Below are positions 19,831-29,362 of a stretch of 64,000 nt of DNA, piece by piece. How positions within the stretch are numbered: position 1 is the first letter of the stretch; every line of letters starts with the position of its first letter. The DNA lies in contig CANLZP010000001.1 of the NCBI GenBank assembly GCA_947495695.1, positions 393,069-457,068 of the forward strand. Reading direction: 5' to 3'. Both the position numbers and the translations under genes were made by a program. This DNA comes from an uncultured Erythrobacter sp. GTDB lineage: Bacteria; Pseudomonadota; Alphaproteobacteria; Sphingomonadales; Sphingomonadaceae. The notes under the pieces were generated by a model that saw only the letters and a program-made list of their open reading frames with translations, did no database searches and was not told the origin of the DNA.

Positions 19831-21324
19831 ATGGCGCTGGGTCCAAGGTTAGACCTCAGGCAGTCCCAATCGCTGGTTATGACGCCGCAATTGCAGCAGG
19901 CGATCAAGCTGCTTGCGCTATCCAATCTTGAGATCGAGGCCTTTATCGGCGACGCGCTGGAGACCAATCCCTTGTTGGAAGTGGGCAATGTGTCGCGCGA
20001 AGATAGCGGCCCCGATAGCGGCGAGCCGGACGACATCCCGCGCGAGGAGTTTACCTCTGACCAATTAATGGCGCAGACCCAGGGCGAGACGGACAAGCCG
20101 CTCGATATCGAAATATCCAGCATCGACCGGGACCGCGACACGGGCGATGGCGATTGGGGGGCAGCGGGCGCGCATGCAGCCGATTTCTCAGACTTTCCTT
20201 CGATCGAAGAGCGCGGAACGGGCGAGATCACTCTGGCCGAACATTTGGGGCAGCAGATTGGCACTCTGGTCAGCGATCAGCGCGAGGATTTCATTGCGCG
20301 CCATTTGATCGGCCTGTTGGACGAGGCCGGCTATCTGACATTTGACCTTAGGGAAGTGACGCAGGATCTGGGGGTCAGCCAGAAGGAGACAGAAAAAGCG
20401 CTCAAACTGGTGCAATCGCTTGAGCCGAGCGGTGTTGGCGCCCGATCATTGAGCGAATGCTTGGCCATACAGGCGCGCGAAGCGGACCGTTATGATCCTT
20501 GCATGGCACGGCTGATCGAGCATCTGGAGTTGATCGCGCGCGGCGAATTCGCCCGACTGAAACGTATGTGCGATGTCGATGATGAAGACTTTGCCGATAT
20601 GCTGTCGGAATTGCGCAGCTATGACCCCAAGCCAGGCCTTGCCTATGGATCGAGCAGCGCCACAGCAATTGTGCCCGATGTCTTATTGGCCAGCACCGAT
20701 GATGGGGGGTGGGATATCAAGCTTAACCAAGACACATTGCCACGCTTGATCGTTAACCGGTCCTATTATGTCGAATTGCGTGACGGCAGCCCTGACAAGG
20801 AAGCGCAAAGCTGGCTCAAGGAAAAGCTGAACGACGCGCATTGGATGATCAAGGCGTTGGATCAACGCCAACGGACGATCTTGAAAACCGCTGCAGAAAT
20901 CGTGAAACGACAGGATGGGTTCTTCCGGCGCGGCGTATCCGAACTCAAACCGCTGACCTTGCGTGAAGTGGCTGACGCGATTGATATGCACGAAAGCACA
21001 ATCAGCCGGGTGACCAGCAACAAATTCCTGCATTGCGATCGTGGCTCGTTCGAATTGAAGTACTTCTTTACCAGCGGAGTTGGCCGGACCGGCGAAGGGG
21101 CCGATGGCGAAGGGGCGAGCTCTGAAGCGATCAAGGCGCGGATCAAGGCGTTGATTGATGCCGAAACTGTAAAGACCATCCTGTCCGATCAAAAATTGGT
21201 CGATGTATTGAAGGACGAGGGGTTCGATCTGGCCCGTCGGACCGTGGCGAAATACCGTGAGGCCATCGGTTTGGGCTCTTCAGCGCAGCGGCGCCGGCAA
21301 AAGAAGCTGGACAGTTTGGGGTGA
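19831..21324 (+). CDS. rpoN: RNA polymerase sigma-54 factor
   Basis: The 497-residue sigma factor shows all three regions. Region I is Gln/Leu-rich (LRQSQSLVMTPQLQQAIKLL), region II is acidic (about 50-110), and region III holds the core-binding part, the helix-turn-helix (REVADAIDMHESTISRVTSNK) and the RpoN box RRTVAKYREA near the C terminus. It directs transcription from -24/-12 promoters with AAA+ activators. No activator gene is in the window. The coupling to lptB is typical. About 240 bases of non-coding sequence follow, carrying the ctrA promoter region. Confidence 0.97.
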   Translation: MALGPRLDLRQSQSLVMTPQLQQAIKLLALSNLEIEAFIGDALETNPLLEVGNVSREDSGPDSGEPDDIPREEFTSDQLMAQTQGETDKPLDIEISSIDRDRDTGDGDWGAAGAHAADFSDFPSIEERGTGEITLAEHLGQQIGTLVSDQREDFIARHLIGLLDEAGYLTFDLREVTQDLGVSQKETEKALKLVQSLEPSGVGARSLSECLAIQAREADRYDPCMARLIEHLELIARGEFARLKRMCDVDDEDFADMLSELRSYDPKPGLAYGSSSATAIVPDVLLASTDDGGWDIKLNQDTLPRLIVNRSYYVELRDGSPDKEAQSWLKEKLNDAHWMIKALDQRQRTILKTAAEIVKRQDGFFRRGVSELKPLTLREVADAIDMHESTISRVTSNKFLHCDRGSFELKYFFTSGVGRTGEGADGEGASSEAIKARIKALIDAETVKTILSDQKLVDVLKDEGFDLARRTVAKYREAIGLGSSAQRRRQKKLDSLG

Positions 21325-21565
21325 AGCGAATTTTTCGCAACTGCCCCCAACCCGCTCTGCATTCCACCTGATAACCTTTGGGTGCAAACACGTTAATAAC
21401 CACACGGGCACCTGTTGCGCATATGACTCACAAGGGCACGCGACTCGTGGAGTTGTGCGGGTTTACGCAAAATTAACCTTTTCCGTTCAGACCTTGTGTG
21501 GTTAATACATGGCAACTTCTCTTGACGAGTAGTTACCGACGGACTGGGGCAAGAGGGGATTACCC
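21325..21565 (+). promoter_or_regulatory. ctrA upstream region with two GANTC sites and TTAA half-sites
   Basis: The 241-base gap before ctrA holds two GACTC sites, at 21425-21429 and 21442-21446, that match the CcrM methylation target GANTC. In Caulobacter a GANTC site in the ctrA P1 promoter links transcription to replication through GcrA. Three TTAA cores (21392-21397 region, 21473-21476 and 21502-21505) resemble CtrA half-sites, but none pair with the N7 spacing of a full box. The ctrA ribosome site AGAGGGGA lies about nine bases before the start. Methylation control is inferred from the motifs. Confidence 0.55.
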
Positions 21566-22261
21566 ATGCGCGTGCTGTTGATTGAGGACGAACCGACAAC
21601 TTCCAAGGCGATTGAGCTTATGCTCACGACCGAGGGCTTTAATGTCTATTCGACCGACCTAGGCGAAGAAGGCTTGGACCTGGGCAAGCTATATGATTAC
21701 GATATTATCCTGCTGGATTTGAACCTGCCGGACATGCACGGATATGACGTGCTGAAGAAACTGCGCGTTGCCAAAGTGCAAACGCCGGTTCTGATCCTTT
21801 CCGGTATTGCGGAAATGGACAGCAAGATCCGCAGCTTTGGCTTTGGTGCTGATGATTACGTCACCAAGCCTTTCCATCGTGAAGAGCTGGTAGCTCGCAT
21901 CCACGCTGTTGTGCGTCGTTCGAAAGGCCACAGCCAATCGATCATCCGTACCGGCAAACTGGCGGTAAACCTTGATGCCAAGACGGTTGAAGTCGACGGC
22001 GCCCGGGTTCACCTGACCGGCAAAGAATATGCCATGCTGGAACTGCTCAGCTTGCGCAAAGGCACCACGCTCACCAAGGAAATGTTCCTTAACCACCTGT
22101 ATGGCGGGATGGATGAGCCGGAACTCAAAATCATTGACGTCTTTATCTGCAAGCTGCGCAAAAAGCTAAGCTTGGCATGTGGCGGCGACAACTACATCGA
22201 AACCGTCTGGGGCCGCGGATATGTTCTGCGTGACCCAGAAGAAAAGGCGGAAGCTGCCTAA
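21566..22261 (+). CDS. ctrA: Cell-cycle master response regulator CtrA
   Basis: The 231-residue protein is an OmpR/PhoB-type regulator. The receiver has acidic residues at 8-9, the phosphoacceptor Asp51 in [16 protein letters not shown] and Lys in DDYVTKPF. The winged-helix domain includes [24 protein letters not shown] (core KEYAMLELL) and [11 protein letters not shown]. The sequence is close to CtrA orthologues, which bind TTAA-N7-TTAA and control cell cycle, motility and, in several Alphaproteobacteria, GTA production. The GTA cluster at 50321-64000 and divK at 47377 are therefore likely members of the same wider circuit. It is followed by a strong terminator. Confidence 0.97.
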   Translation: MRVLLIEDEPTTSKAIELMLTTEGFNVYSTDLGEEGLDLGKLYDYDIILLDLNLPDMHGYDVLKKLRVAKVQTPVLILSGIAEMDSKIRSFGFGADDYVTKPFHREELVARIHAVVRRSKGHSQSIIRTGKLAVNLDAKTVEVDGARVHLTGKEYAMLELLSLRKGTTLTKEMFLNHLYGGMDEPELKIIDVFICKLRKKLSLACGGDNYIETVWGRGYVLRDPEEKAEAA

Positions 22262-22293
22262 TCTGACCTGACCGGTTTTTTACGAGATTACAG

Positions 22294-22325
22294 ACACCCG
22301 GGGTGGCAACACCTCGGGTGTTTTT
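22294..22325. terminator. Intrinsic terminator after ctrA
   Basis: A long stem (ACACCCG, one mismatch, GGTG against CACC, one mismatch, CGGGTGT) with a GCAA tetraloop ends in a run of five T on the plus strand, 33 bases after the ctrA stop. It lies between convergent ctrA and the third MscS gene. Confidence 0.9.
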
Positions 22326-22367
22326 CATACTGGTGTTGAGTTTGGGCAGTATTTGGACGCCAACCCG

Positions 22368-23588
22368 TTATCCCTTCACCAAGCCACGCATATCCAGGCC
22401 GCTAGGTTGCTGGAATATCCTCAGATCAAATTCGGGCAAAATAGCCAACAGATGGTCGAAAATGTCCGCTTGGATTGCTTCATATTCGCCCCAATTGGTG
22501 GTGGCGGTGAAGCAATAGATCTCAATCGGAATACCTTCTGGACCTGACGGCAATTGCCGCACCAGCAGGGTAAAGCCTTCGTCACTGATCAACGGATGGC
22601 GCTTGAGATAACCGATAATATAGGCCCGCAAAGTGCCGAGATTGGTGATCCGCCGAGCATTCACAGCGTCCTCGCCCGCAAGCTCGGTCTCATTCCATTC
22701 AGCGATTTCTTGCTTCTTATGCGCAAGATAGTCCTTCAAGACACGGAACCGCTTGAGAGAAGCGACTTCCTCCTCATCGAGAAAGCGGACGGAGTTCTGG
22801 TCAATCGTCAGCGATCGCTTGATCCTGCGGCCACCGCTTTCTGACATCCCTCGCCAATTGCGATAGCTGTCCGAGATCAACAGATGCGTTGGAATGGTGG
22901 TGATCGTCTTATCAAAATTCTGCACTTTGACCGTATGCAGGGCGATATCGATGACATCGCCATCGGCATCCATGCTGGGCATTTCGATCCAGTCGCCCAC
23001 CCGCAGCATGTCATTGCTGGTCAATTGCACGCTGGCCACCAAGGACAAGATGGTGTCCTTGAACACCAGCAATAAGACCGCAGCCATCGCGCCCAAGCCT
23101 GACAGCAGGAGCAAGGGTGACTCCTCGATCAGAATAGAGATCATGATGACAGCTGCGGCGCAGAAAACGCCGATCTTCAGCAGTTGTAGATAGCCTTTTA
23201 TCGGGCGCGCATGGGCATCAGGCCTGCGGTTATAGACCTCTTCCAGATAGCTTAGCAGCTTGCTCAGGCCCAAGGCGGCGGTCAGCATCATGCCAGCCTC
23301 GGCCAAATTGACCGCCACCGTCACCACTTCATCGGGCAGATGCTTCACCAAAGGAATGCCGCGCGAGATAATCAGCAGGGGCAGGATATTGGCAAACCGG
23401 GCCGCAGCACGATCAGCGGTCAGCGTGCGCGTGTCCAGAAACGGAGCCGCTGCGCGCAACAATACGCGTTTGATCAAGAAATTGACGGCCACCGCTGCCA
23501 GCAAGAGCACAGCCAGGCCAACCAGCGATTGGGCCCAGTCTGGCTGGGCGTTAAAGATGTCTATCATTTGTTGCATATTGGGTGGCAC
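22368..23588 (-). CDS. MscS-type mechanosensitive ion channel (third of three)
   Basis: This 406-residue protein has five predicted membrane segments in its first 185 residues, a pore region (LLLSGLGAMAAVLLLVFKDT core GLGAMAAVLLLVF) and the beta-domain motif NDMLRVGDWIEMPSMDADGDVIDIALHTVKV (core MLRVGDWIEMP). The C-terminal domain then contains DKTITTIPTHLLISDSYRNWRGM. It resembles the YbdG/YjeP-like branch more than the short MscS of 1706-2785; that placement is by impression. The GTG start has AAAGG five bases upstream; an ATG at 23576 is the alternative. It is divergent from the MFS gene. Confidence 0.87.
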   Translation of the reverse strand: MPPNMQQMIDIFNAQPDWAQSLVGLAVLLLAAVAVNFLIKRVLLRAAAPFLDTRTLTADRAAARFANILPLLIISRGIPLVKHLPDEVVTVAVNLAEAGMMLTAALGLSKLLSYLEEVYNRRPDAHARPIKGYLQLLKIGVFCAAAVIMISILIEESPLLLLSGLGAMAAVLLLVFKDTILSLVASVQLTSNDMLRVGDWIEMPSMDADGDVIDIALHTVKVQNFDKTITTIPTHLLISDSYRNWRGMSESGGRRIKRSLTIDQNSVRFLDEEEVASLKRFRVLKDYLAHKKQEIAEWNETELAGEDAVNARRITNLGTLRAYIIGYLKRHPLISDEGFTLLVRQLPSGPEGIPIEIYCFTATTNWGEYEAIQADIFDHLLAILPEFDLRIFQQPSGLDMRGLVKG

Positions 23589-23770
23589 CTATGCCTTTGC
23601 CGGCATGATTCAAGCCTCGCGGGCAAATGGGTGTGCGGGCGACAACGCAGAAACCTCGGCTCTTGCAGCATTGAATTATGCCCGGGCGAGTGAGCACGAC
23701 ACTTGCTCTCCCCCACTTATTATGTACGCCTTGCCCTGGGGAGCACATTGCAAAGTCAGGGGAATTGGTG

Positions 23771-25093
23771 GTGGCTTCACGCTTCGTACGCTCACAATCG
23801 ATGGAACAAAGCGCATTGGTGCGTTTTGCCACAGTGCTGCTTTTATACACTGGACAGGGAATACCCATCGGCCTGTTCGATTTCGTTGTGCCTGCCTGGC
23901 TGGCAGCCAATGGCGCATCAGCAGCTGACCTCGGTTTCGTCGTCGCCATGACAGGCGCGCCGTGGAGCCTGAAGTTCATCGCGGGGTTCATCATGGACCG
24001 TTACACATTCCTGCCAATGGGCAGACGGCGATCATGGATCATCGGAGCGCAGGTGGTCATGATCGCATGCCTGGTCATTTTTGCGATTGTTTCTCCTACG
24101 CCAGACCAGATTCTGATCATTGGCTTTGCTGCGCTCATAGTGAACACGGCCACCGTTTTTCAGGATGTGGCCGCCGATGGTTTGACCGTAGACATCCTCC
24201 TGGAAGATGAACGAGCAATTGGCGGCAGCCTCGGCTCAGGAGGATATTCGCTGGGAGTAGCAGCAGCTGCTGCCTTGGCGGGTGCGCTGGTGTATGCGTT
24301 CGGAATTGGCGCAGCCTATCTGGTCGGCGCCCTCTTGCTTGGCTGCGTGACAATATACATGGTCTTTACGCTGGAAAGAGAGGGCGAGAGACGGATGCCA
24401 TGGTCCGCAGGAAGCGCCAGCCCTGTTTCCCAGTCATTCAGCGTAGGTGCCTGGTGGCCGCTGGTGAAGGAAACGCTGCAAAATACAATCAAACCTTTGC
24501 ATCTGGTCTGGCTGTTTTTCCTTGTCATCCGGGGGCTTACCTATGGCTTCCTGATAATCATTGTCCCGCTGGTCGCGACTCAATATGGTAATTGGGATCA
24601 AACTCAGCTCAACAATTTCAACGCCACTAGTCAGATGATCAGTGCAATTGTCGCAATAACTATTGGCGGTATTTTGGTCCGCTGGATCGGCAGCCAGCGA
24701 TCGATTATCCTGTTCAAGATACTGCTGATCAGTGGTCTGGTCGCACTTGCGATGCTCACCGATGGCTGGTCGGACTCGCGCATACTGATCGTGCTTTTCA
24801 TCATTGCTAACTTGCTCGACACAATGATCAGCATCGGGTCGACAGTCTTCAACATGCGGTTCAGTCCGCCACGTATCGCGGCCACGCAATTCTCGATCTT
24901 CATGGCTTTGAAGAACCAGGGTATAACGCTGGCGGGCATCCTGGTTGCCAGTTTTGCATTTCTTTCCGAGCCCTTGGGCATGATCTGGTTTCTGATTGGC
25001 TGCCTTTCTGTGGGGTTTCTGATTGTGCTGTTTGTCAGCTTCCCAAGACGGCAGGTGGGAACAGAGCCTGCGGGACACGAAACTGCGACTTGA
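23771..25093 (+). CDS. Major facilitator superfamily transporter
   Basis: The 440-residue protein has about twelve membrane segments in two halves, with the inter-helix motif DRYTFLPMGRRRSWI (loop 2-3) typical of the superfamily, and a charged central loop near residues 200-230. It resembles AmpG/PAT-type permeases in layout, but I cannot assign a substrate. The GTG at 23771 is preceded by AGGGGA at a spacing of seven bases, whereas the ATG at 23801 has no ribosome site, so I prefer the GTG. It is not obviously in an operon; trmB follows 31 bases later on the same strand with a palindrome between. Confidence 0.85.
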   Translation: MASRFVRSQSMEQSALVRFATVLLLYTGQGIPIGLFDFVVPAWLAANGASAADLGFVVAMTGAPWSLKFIAGFIMDRYTFLPMGRRRSWIIGAQVVMIACLVIFAIVSPTPDQILIIGFAALIVNTATVFQDVAADGLTVDILLEDERAIGGSLGSGGYSLGVAAAAALAGALVYAFGIGAAYLVGALLLGCVTIYMVFTLEREGERRMPWSAGSASPVSQSFSVGAWWPLVKETLQNTIKPLHLVWLFFLVIRGLTYGFLIIIVPLVATQYGNWDQTQLNNFNATSQMISAIVAITIGGILVRWIGSQRSIILFKILLISGLVALAMLTDGWSDSRILIVLFIIANLLDTMISIGSTVFNMRFSPPRIAATQFSIFMALKNQGITLAGILVASFAFLSEPLGMIWFLIGCLSVGFLIVLFVSFPRRQVGTEPAGHETAT

Positions 25094-25099
25094 GCCCAG

Positions 25100-25117
25100 C
25101 GTTAGCCTTGGCTAACG
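25100..25117. promoter_or_regulatory. 18-base palindrome between MFS gene and trmB
   Basis: CGTTAGCC and GGCTAACG are exact inverted repeats around a TT centre, placed seven bases after the MFS stop and eight bases before the trmB start. The two-base centre is too short for an easy RNA hairpin, so a dimeric DNA-binding protein site is as likely as an RNA element. No T tract follows. Confidence 0.4.
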
Positions 25118-25124
25118 ACGCGAC

Positions 25125-25826
25125 ATGTCAGCATTTAAGGAAGGCGATCCAACGACGATCAACCGGCTGTATGGTCGGTCCATAGGCAAGCCCCTGCGTG
25201 GTCGGCAGCAAGAATTGTTCGAAAACCTGTTGCCGAAAATCGCCGTCCCGGACGCCGGTCCGGTAACCGCCAAAGATTTGTTCGGGGAAGATTGTCCGCT
25301 TCATTTCGAGATTGGCTTCGGCAGCGGAGAGCATCTCGCTTATCGCGCCGATCTGCTGCCCAATCACGGGTTTATAGGGGCAGAGCCATTTCTGAACGGA
25401 GTAGCGGCGGCGCTAGGCCATATTGACGAACAGCGGCTGGCCAACATTCGCCTGTTTCATGGCGACGCGCTGGATGTGCTGAAACGCATTCCCGATGGAT
25501 CATTGACCATGATCTATCTGCTGCACCCCGATCCTTGGCCCAAGAACAAACATGCCAAGCGCCGGATGATGAATGATGGTCCTGTGCAAATGTTCGCCGA
25601 CAAGCTGAAGCCGGGTGGAGAATTCCGGTTTGGCACCGATCATGCCGTCTATCTGCGCCATGCCTTAATGGTGATGCAGCGCCACACAGACAGTTTTGAA
25701 TGGGTCACAAATGGCCGCGACAGCTGGGAGACACGGCCTTCAGGATGGCCCATGACCCGCTATGAGCAAAAGGCGCGCAAAGTGTATGAACACGAAGTGT
25801 GGTATTTCCGCTATCGAAAGCGGTAA
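25125..25826 (+). CDS. trmB: tRNA (guanine-N7-)-methyltransferase
   Basis: This 233-residue SAM-dependent enzyme methylates G46 of tRNAs. Seen are FEIGFGSGEHLAYRA (SAM-binding glycine motif, about 63-77), MIYLLHPDPWPKNKHAKRRM (the family's PDPWPKxxHxKRR signature) and the C-terminal TRYEQKARKVYEHEVW. The N-terminal segment INRLYGRSIGKPLRGRQ is typical of alphaproteobacterial TrmB. It overlaps nothing and is followed 23 bases later by the DUF3592 gene. Confidence 0.96.
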   Translation: MSAFKEGDPTTINRLYGRSIGKPLRGRQQELFENLLPKIAVPDAGPVTAKDLFGEDCPLHFEIGFGSGEHLAYRADLLPNHGFIGAEPFLNGVAAALGHIDEQRLANIRLFHGDALDVLKRIPDGSLTMIYLLHPDPWPKNKHAKRRMMNDGPVQMFADKLKPGGEFRFGTDHAVYLRHALMVMQRHTDSFEWVTNGRDSWETRPSGWPMTRYEQKARKVYEHEVWYFRYRKR

Positions 25827-25849
25827 TCGCTAACGCGGGGGTAAGCTAA

Positions 25850-26563
25850 GTGGCCAGCAAGGTGACTCTTAGGATCGGAGCGATCTTTGCCGCCACAGGC
25901 TTGCTGTTCGCCTGCATCGGACTGTGGTTTCTGGCTGCCGACCGGCAATTAGCCGCCAAGGGGGGCATGACCACTGGCACAGTGGTGGCGCTGCACCAGC
26001 ATTACGATTCCGATGGTGATCGCATGTACCGACCAGAGGTAGAATTTACCGACGCACGCGGAACGGTGCATCGGTTTCGCAGCCACATTTCCAGCAGCTC
26101 TCCCGGGTTCTCGCGCGGTGAACAAGTGCAGGTCTTGTATGATCCCTCCGCGCCTGGCGATGCTGCGATCGACAGCTTTATGCAGCGTCATTTTCTGCCT
26201 GCCATGTTTACCGTCATCGGCAGCATATTCACCATGATCGGCGGCGGAACGGTGCTGCACTTTGTTAGACGGCGCAGAATCGTTGCCCAGCTTAAGCAGA
26301 CCGGCGTTCCGATCAGCGCCAAATTTATCGAATGTTATCGCGACACTAGCATAAAGATTAACGGCCGCAGCCCTTTTCGGGTGGTGTGCCAAGCAACCCA
26401 CCCTGCCACTGGTCGCTTGCAAAGCTTTAAGAGCGGACCAATCTGGCTGGATTTGACCGAGCAGCTGTCCAATAATGATCTGGATATGTTGATCGATCCA
26501 GCGAATCCCAAACGATACTATGTCGATCTGTCAGAATGGGTCGATGCCGAGCAGAGAGCCTGA
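25850..26563 (+). CDS. DUF3592 family membrane protein
   Basis: The 237-residue protein starts at GTG and has membrane segments at about residues 8-28 and 118-140. The intervening domain has the DUF3592 pattern GTVVALHQH, RPEVEFTDARGTVHRFRSH and EQVQVLYDPSAPGDAAIDSF. The C-terminal third repeats a beta-rich element ending YVDLSEWVDAEQRA. No function is known for the family. It follows trmB on the same strand and ends two bases from the convergent ACT-domain gene. Confidence 0.8.
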   Translation: MASKVTLRIGAIFAATGLLFACIGLWFLAADRQLAAKGGMTTGTVVALHQHYDSDGDRMYRPEVEFTDARGTVHRFRSHISSSSPGFSRGEQVQVLYDPSAPGDAAIDSFMQRHFLPAMFTVIGSIFTMIGGGTVLHFVRRRRIVAQLKQTGVPISAKFIECYRDTSIKINGRSPFRVVCQATHPATGRLQSFKSGPIWLDLTEQLSNNDLDMLIDPANPKRYYVDLSEWVDAEQRA

Positions 26564-26565
26564 GC

Positions 26566-27096
26566 TTATTCTCCCTCGGCAGAAAAACTGAAATCGACCA
26601 TGATTTCGCTCGATATTTCTTCCAAGGCCGATTGAGCGTCTGCCGGGCTAACGCTTTGCGGCAAGGTGGCTGTGACCTCTGCATGGAACAACCGTTCTCC
26701 GGCCCATGCGCCGGTTTGCTCGCCACTGGTCAGGCTTTCGATATTGGCGCCCAATTGAGCAAGGATGGCCGTCACTTCGCGGATAATGCCGGGTCGGTCC
26801 TGCCCCACCAGCTCGAACAACAGCCGCGCCCCATCTGTTCGCAGATCATCTTGAGCTGGGTGGATCGATACCGTCAGGCCATGCGCATCAATCGCATGCA
26901 CACCGGCTTGCAGAGAGTCCAATTTGGCTGGATCAATTTCGACCAGAACCGATCCCACATACAGCCCGCCCAATCGGCTCAGCTGACCTTCTTGCCAGTT
27001 ACCACCAGCCGCCGCGACAGCCTCGGCCAATGCCGATGTTAAACCGGGACGATCGCTGCCAGTTACGGTCAAAACAACACGGCTGATCGCGCTCAT
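26566..27096 (-). CDS. Two-ACT-domain protein, GcvR-like
   Basis: The 176-residue product has an N-terminal ACT domain (VVLTVTGSDRPGLTSALAEAV) and a second one (LFELVGQDRPGIIREVTAILAQLGANIESL). The paired GxDRPG motifs are those of GcvR-type proteins, which sense small amino acids. The start at 27096 falls just after the maeB stop, giving the family N terminus MSAISRVVLTV; the frame runs further upstream into maeB and is not used here. Co-transcription with maeB is likely. A regulatory role is inferred from the family, since no DNA-binding domain is present. Confidence 0.85.
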   Translation of the reverse strand: MSAISRVVLTVTGSDRPGLTSALAEAVAAAGGNWQEGQLSRLGGLYVGSVLVEIDPAKLDSLQAGVHAIDAHGLTVSIHPAQDDLRTDGARLLFELVGQDRPGIIREVTAILAQLGANIESLTSGEQTGAWAGERLFHAEVTATLPQSVSPADAQSALEEISSEIMVDFSFSAEGE

Positions 27097-27100
27097 CGGG

Positions 27101-29362
27101 TCAGCCCACAACGCCGGCAGCTGCAAGCACAGCCAGCGTCAGTACATCAGGGGCAATCGCCGTCATCGGCGCGATTTGAACCGGTTTTTCCATACCGATC
27201 AACATCGGGCCAATCGTGTCATCACCGCCCAATTCCTTTAGTATCTTGGCAGACAAATTGGCCGACTGCAGACCGGGCATGACCAGCACATTGGCCGGAC
27301 CAGACAGACGGCTGAACGGATAAAGCTCCATGACCTTGGAATTGAGCGCGGCATCGGGTGCCATCTCGCCTTCATATTCGAAGCCGGGATCTTCCTTGTC
27401 CAGGATGGCCACGGCCCCGCGAATATTGTCCAACCACCGCCCACTTGGATTGCCGAAGGTTGAGTAGGACAGAAACGCAACGCGCGGTTCATGGCCCATG
27501 CGGCGCGCAACCGCTGCCGTTTCGCGGGCGATATGGGCCAATTCCTCTGCACTTGGGCGCTCGTTAATGGTCGTATCGGCCAAGAAGGTGGTGTGGTTCT
27601 TGCCGATCATCATGTGGATGCCAAATGGCACCGCACCTTCTTTGGCGTCGAACACCATATTCACTTCGCGCGCGGTTTGGGCAAAGGTTCGCGTCAATCC
27701 GGATATCAGAGCGTCACCATGGCCAAGAGCCACCAGCAGTGCGGCAAATACATTGCGTTCCTGATTGACCAAACGTCTCACATCGCGCTCGGTATAGCCG
27801 CGCCTTTGCAGCCGCTTGTAGAGATAGTCGACCATGGCAGGAATATGCTCGCAATCGGCCGAATTCTGGATCTCAAAGTCGCGTGGGTTCTCAACGCCCA
27901 GCATGTGCATTTTGTCCGCAACCGCTTTGGTGCGACCCACCAAGACCGGCGTTCCATAACCGAAATCGCGGAACTGGATGGCCGCGCGCAGTACCACTTC
28001 TTCTTCTGCTTCGGCAAACACCACCCGCTTGGGGTTGGAGCGCGCTTCCTCATAGGTGCTGGTAAGAACCGCGGTGGTCGGGTTGAGCCGAGCCTTCAAG
28101 GCCAGACGATAGGCATCGAAATCCTCAATGGGCGCCAGCGCCACACCTGAATCCATGGCAGCCTTGGCCACGGCAGAAGACACGACCTCCATCAGGCGCG
28201 GATCAAACGGTGCCGGAATAATATAGTCGACACCGAATTTGTGATTCTTCCCATAAGCTGCCGCGACCTCTTCAGGCACTTGCTCGCGCGCCAATTCGGC
28301 AATCGCGTGGGCTGCTGCGACCTTCATTTCCTCGTTGATCGCGGTGGCTTGCACATCCAATGCGCCGCGGAAGATAAAGGGGAAGCCCAGCACATTGTTG
28401 ACCTGATTGGGGTAGTCTGAACGGCCCGTTGCAATGATCGCATCGGGTCGCACAGCCTTGGCATCGTCCGGCATGATTTCAGGGTCGGGATTGGCCATCG
28501 CAAAGATGATCGGCTGATCGGCCATTTTCTTGACCCAATCGGGTTTCAGCGCGCCCGCAGCTGAAAGGCCAAGGAAAATATCGGCACCGTCGAGCGCTTC
28601 TTCCAAAGTGCGCGCGTCGGTCTCTACCGCATGCGCGCTTTTCCATTGATCGACATTGTCACGGCCGGGATAGATCGGGCCAGAGCGATCGCACACAATC
28701 ACATTTTTATGCGGTACACCGATGGATTTGACCAAGGCCGTGCATGCCAGCGCCGATGCGCCAGCGCCATTCACGACCATCTTCACATCTTTGAGATCGC
28801 GCCCTGTCAATTTGCACGCATTGATCAAGCCAGCCGCGGCAATAATCGCGGTGCCGTGCTGATCATCATGCATGATCGGAATATTCATCCGGTCGCGCAA
28901 AGCTTGTTCAATAATAAAGCATTCCGGGGCCTTGATATCCTCCAGATTGATCCCGCCAAAACTTGGCTCCATCAGGGCTACTGCTTCGATGAACGCGTCA
29001 GGATCTTCGGTGTCCAATTCGATGTCGATCGAATCAACATCGGCAAAGCGTTTGAACAAGACAGCCTTGCCTTCCATCACAGGCTTGGAAGCCAATGCGC
29101 CCAAATTGCCCAGCCCCAAGATGGCCGTTCCGTTCGAGATGACAGCCACCAGATTTGACCTAGCGGTATAACGCGCAGCGGCCGATGGATCTTTGGCGAT
29201 CGCCTCCACCGGAGCCGCCACACCAGGCGAATAGGCGAGACTGAGATCACGCTGCGTTGCCATCGGTTTGGAAGCAACAATTTCGATTTTACCCGGCCGA
29301 ATTGTCTCGTGATAAAACAAAGCTTCGCGATTGGTAAATTCGTTGGATTTCTCGTCAGCCAC
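27101..29362 (-). CDS. maeB: NADP-dependent malic enzyme with phosphotransacetylase-like domain
   Basis: The 753-residue hybrid has a malic enzyme half (about 1-430; YSPGVAAPVEAIA, DDQHGTAIIAAAGLINA, and NAD(P)-binding VVNGAGASALACTAL) and a C-terminal phosphate acetyltransferase-like half (about 440-753; LTRTFAQTAREVNM, then HEPRVAFLSYSTFGNPSG core RVAFLSYSTFGNP). Hybrids like this decarboxylate malate to pyruvate; the PTA-like half is thought to be regulatory and lacks activity in studied cases. The GTG at 29362 has AAAAGGA seven bases upstream; the ATG at 29380 has no ribosome site and overlaps that element, so I chose the GTG. It is divergent from mutS. Confidence 0.95.
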   Translation of the reverse strand: MADEKSNEFTNREALFYHETIRPGKIEIVASKPMATQRDLSLAYSPGVAAPVEAIAKDPSAAARYTARSNLVAVISNGTAILGLGNLGALASKPVMEGKAVLFKRFADVDSIDIELDTEDPDAFIEAVALMEPSFGGINLEDIKAPECFIIEQALRDRMNIPIMHDDQHGTAIIAAAGLINACKLTGRDLKDVKMVVNGAGASALACTALVKSIGVPHKNVIVCDRSGPIYPGRDNVDQWKSAHAVETDARTLEEALDGADIFLGLSAAGALKPDWVKKMADQPIIFAMANPDPEIMPDDAKAVRPDAIIATGRSDYPNQVNNVLGFPFIFRGALDVQATAINEEMKVAAAHAIAELAREQVPEEVAAAYGKNHKFGVDYIIPAPFDPRLMEVVSSAVAKAAMDSGVALAPIEDFDAYRLALKARLNPTTAVLTSTYEEARSNPKRVVFAEAEEEVVLRAAIQFRDFGYGTPVLVGRTKAVADKMHMLGVENPRDFEIQNSADCEHIPAMVDYLYKRLQRRGYTERDVRRLVNQERNVFAALLVALGHGDALISGLTRTFAQTAREVNMVFDAKEGAVPFGIHMMIGKNHTTFLADTTINERPSAEELAHIARETAAVARRMGHEPRVAFLSYSTFGNPSGRWLDNIRGAVAILDKEDPGFEYEGEMAPDAALNSKVMELYPFSRLSGPANVLVMPGLQSANLSAKILKELGGDDTIGPMLIGMEKPVQIAPMTAIAPDVLTLAVLAAAGVVG

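Noticed and set aside
21473..21505. Full CtrA boxes upstream of ctrA (autoregulation)
   Set aside because: TTAA cores are present but none has a partner at seven bases; only half-sites can be claimed.
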